The notes under the pieces were generated by a model. The model was not told the origin of the DNA. It did no database searches and saw nothing but the letters and a program-made list of their open reading frames with translations. A DNA stretch of 64,000 nucleotides, taken from assembly GCA_017798145.1 (NCBI GenBank), contig CP059069.1, positions 1,659,226 through 1,723,225 of the forward strand, read 5' to 3'. Each line of letters opens with the position of its first letter. Position 1 is the stretch's first letter. Both the position numbers and the translations under genes were made by a program. This document shows positions 62,621 through 64,000 of this stretch, in pieces. This stretch comes from Akkermansiaceae bacterium (GTDB lineage Bacteria > Verrucomicrobiota > Verrucomicrobiia > Verrucomicrobiales > Akkermansiaceae).

Positions 62621-64000
62621 ACGACCTCGAACAACGCCTCCGCATGGAGGAGCTGACCCAGCTCACCCGCCGCCATTTCCTCTCGAGATGCACAACGGGC
62701 CTCGGCGCGATGTGGATGGCGGGCATGGGAGGAAACGCCTTCGGAGCCTCAGCGAAACTGGTAAAGGATCCCGCCCGGCCTCTCGCGCCCGCCGTGCCCC
62801 AGCTCCCGGGAAAGGCGAAGCGCGTGATCTACCTCCACATGGCCGGAGCACCCTCGCAGCACGAGCTTTTCGACTACAAGCCGGAGCTCCAAAAGCTCGA
62901 TGGAAAGGAATGCCCCAAGGAATTCCTCGAAGGCAAGCAGTTCGCCTTCATCCAGGGCATCCCGAAAATGCTAGGCCCGCAGTTTCCCTTCAAGCAGCAC
63001 GGCGAGAGCGGCGCATGGATTTCCGACCGGCTCCCGCACCTCGCCACGATGGCGGACGAGCTTTGCATCATCAAGTCGATGCATACCGACCAGTTCAACC
63101 ACGGCCCCGCCCAGCTGCTTGTCCACACCGGCACTCAGAATCCCGGTGCACCGTCCATCGGCTCATGGGCGACATATGGCCTAGGCTCGGAAAACCAGAA
63201 CCTGCCGGGTTTCATCGTCCTGACATCAGGCGGAAAGAATCCGGATGCGGGGAAATCCGTCTGGGGCTCCGGCTACCTCCCTTCCGTCTATCAGGGCGTG
63301 CAGTGCCGCTCCGAAGGGGAACCGGTGCTTTATTTGCAAAACCCGCAAGGCGTCACCCGCGAGATGCGCCGCCGCTCGCTCGACACGATGGATCGCCTCA
63401 ACCAGCGCATCGCGGAGGAGACCGGTGATCCGGAGACCGTCACCCGCATCGCACAATACGAGATGGCCTACCGGATGCAGATGCACGCGACGGATGCCTT
63501 CGACCTGAAACAGGAAAACGAGGATACCCACGCGATGTATGGCACGGAGCCAGGCAAGGAATCCTTCGCCAACAACTGCCTGCTCGCCCGCCGCCTCGCC
63601 GAGCGCGGCGTGCGCTACATACAGCTCTTCGATTGGGGCTGGGACTCCCACGGCACCGGCAAGGACACCGCCCTCAACTTCGGATTCTCAGATCTCTGCA
63701 CCAAGATCGACAAGCCCATCACCGCCCTCCTCAAGGATCTCAAGCGCCGCGGCATGCTGGAAGACACCCTCGTCGTCTGGGGCGGCGAGTTCGGGCGCAC
63801 GCCCATGCGCGAAAACCGCGGCGGCGGGGAAATGTCTTTTATCGGCCGCGACCACAACCCCGGAGCCTTCACCATCTGGATGGCCGGAGGCGGCGTGAAA
63901 GCCGGCACATCATATGGCGAAACCGACCCCATCGGCTACGAGGCGATCAAGGACAAGGTTTCCGTCCACGAACTCCACGCCACCATGCTCCACCTCCTCG
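62617..64000 (+). CDS. DUF1501 protein with Tat signal (partial, runs off right edge)
   Basis: At least 461 codons from the ATG at 62617, with no stop before the window end. A twin-arginine leader R-R-H-F-L-S begins near residue 16. The sulfatase-fold DUF1501 body is recognisable: V-I-Y-L-H-M-A-G-A-P-S-Q-H-E-L-F-D, H-G-P-A-Q, L-F-D-W-G-W-D-S-H and G-G-E-F-G-R-T-P. It is exported by Tat and works with the DUF1549/DUF1553 protein; the ATGA overlap couples their translation. Confidence 0.88.
   Translation, partial: MNDLEQRLRMEELTQLTRRHFLSRCTTGLGAMWMAGMGGNAFGASAKLVKDPARPLAPAVPQLPGKAKRVIYLHMAGAPSQHELFDYKPELQKLDGKECPKEFLEGKQFAFIQGIPKMLGPQFPFKQHGESGAWISDRLPHLATMADELCIIKSMHTDQFNHGPAQLLVHTGTQNPGAPSIGSWATYGLGSENQNLPGFIVLTSGGKNPDAGKSVWGSGYLPSVYQGVQCRSEGEPVLYLQNPQGVTREMRRRSLDTMDRLNQRIAEETGDPETVTRIAQYEMAYRMQMHATDAFDLKQENEDTHAMYGTEPGKESFANNCLLARRLAERGVRYIQLFDWGWDSHGTGKDTALNFGFSDLCTKIDKPITALLKDLKRRGMLEDTLVVWGGEFGRTPMRENRGGGEMSFIGRDHNPGAFTIWMAGGGVKAGTSYGETDPIGYEAIKDKVSVHELHATMLHLL

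Noticed and set aside
1..64000. CRISPR arrays, complete insertion sequences, rRNA genes, SusC/SusD-type polysaccharide loci
   Set aside because: No regularly spaced repeats, intact transposases, rRNA sequence or TonB/SusD genes were seen.

Overview
The window looks like the chromosome of a free-living, probably marine or aquatic, high-GC member of Verrucomicrobia (Akkermansiaceae/Verrucomicrobiales type). The evidence is a set of families typical of the PVC group: several S1-type sulfatases, PVC-type membrane-bound dehydrogenase/CxxCH proteins, DUF1080 and ThuA proteins, a DUF1549/DUF1553-DUF1501 pair, PEP-CTERM proteins, an autotransporter-associated beta-strand repeat protein and a pseudopilin-like protein resembling Verru_Chthon cassette protein A. 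All names are recognised from sequence by eye; no database search was run.

Layout. 1-2189: a pseudopilin-like gene that runs off the left edge, divergent from a GntR/LacI-type regulator. 2422-29981: a probable 27.5-kb genomic island bounded by a 48-bp exact direct repeat of the 3' half of tRNA-Pro(TGG); the intact tRNA lies at the right end and a fragment of a possible integrase at the left end. The island carries five intact sulfatases and one dead one, a GH71/99-like protein, three PVC-type dehydrogenase/cytochrome c proteins (one fused to DUF1080, one to a GDSL-like domain), a separate DUF1080 protein, a ThuA protein and a PmoA/DUF6807 protein. It also encodes its own NarL-type sensor kinase and response regulator; the regulator gene has a frameshift. 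Each of four putative transcription units is preceded by the same oriented palindrome (GTCCCC-N5-GGGGAC), which suggests a dedicated regulon. A dead D-lactate dehydrogenase gene and a decayed tandem array of tRNA 3' ends lie next to the tRNA.

30014-64000: ordinary chromosome. It holds a large secreted adhesin-like protein, PEP-CTERM proteins, queD, an aerobic formylglycine-generating enzyme (the likely activator of the cysteine-type sulfatases), ribE, a fadA/fadJ beta-oxidation pair, a PaaK-like ligase, a patatin-like lipase, an SNase-ComEA fusion, a second ThuA protein, a sixth intact sulfatase, amt, a D,D-carboxypeptidase, bioF and a stand-alone coaB. A tightly overlapped hisD/TPM-domain operon and a DUF1549-DUF1501 pair that runs off the right edge complete it.

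Working model (inference): the island encodes extracytoplasmic processing of a sulfated glycan. Sulfatases activated by the chromosomal FGE remove sulfate. Dehydrogenase/cytochrome c proteins may oxidise sugars, and DUF1080 and ThuA proteins, whose families are linked to 3-keto sugars, may cleave or rearrange the products.
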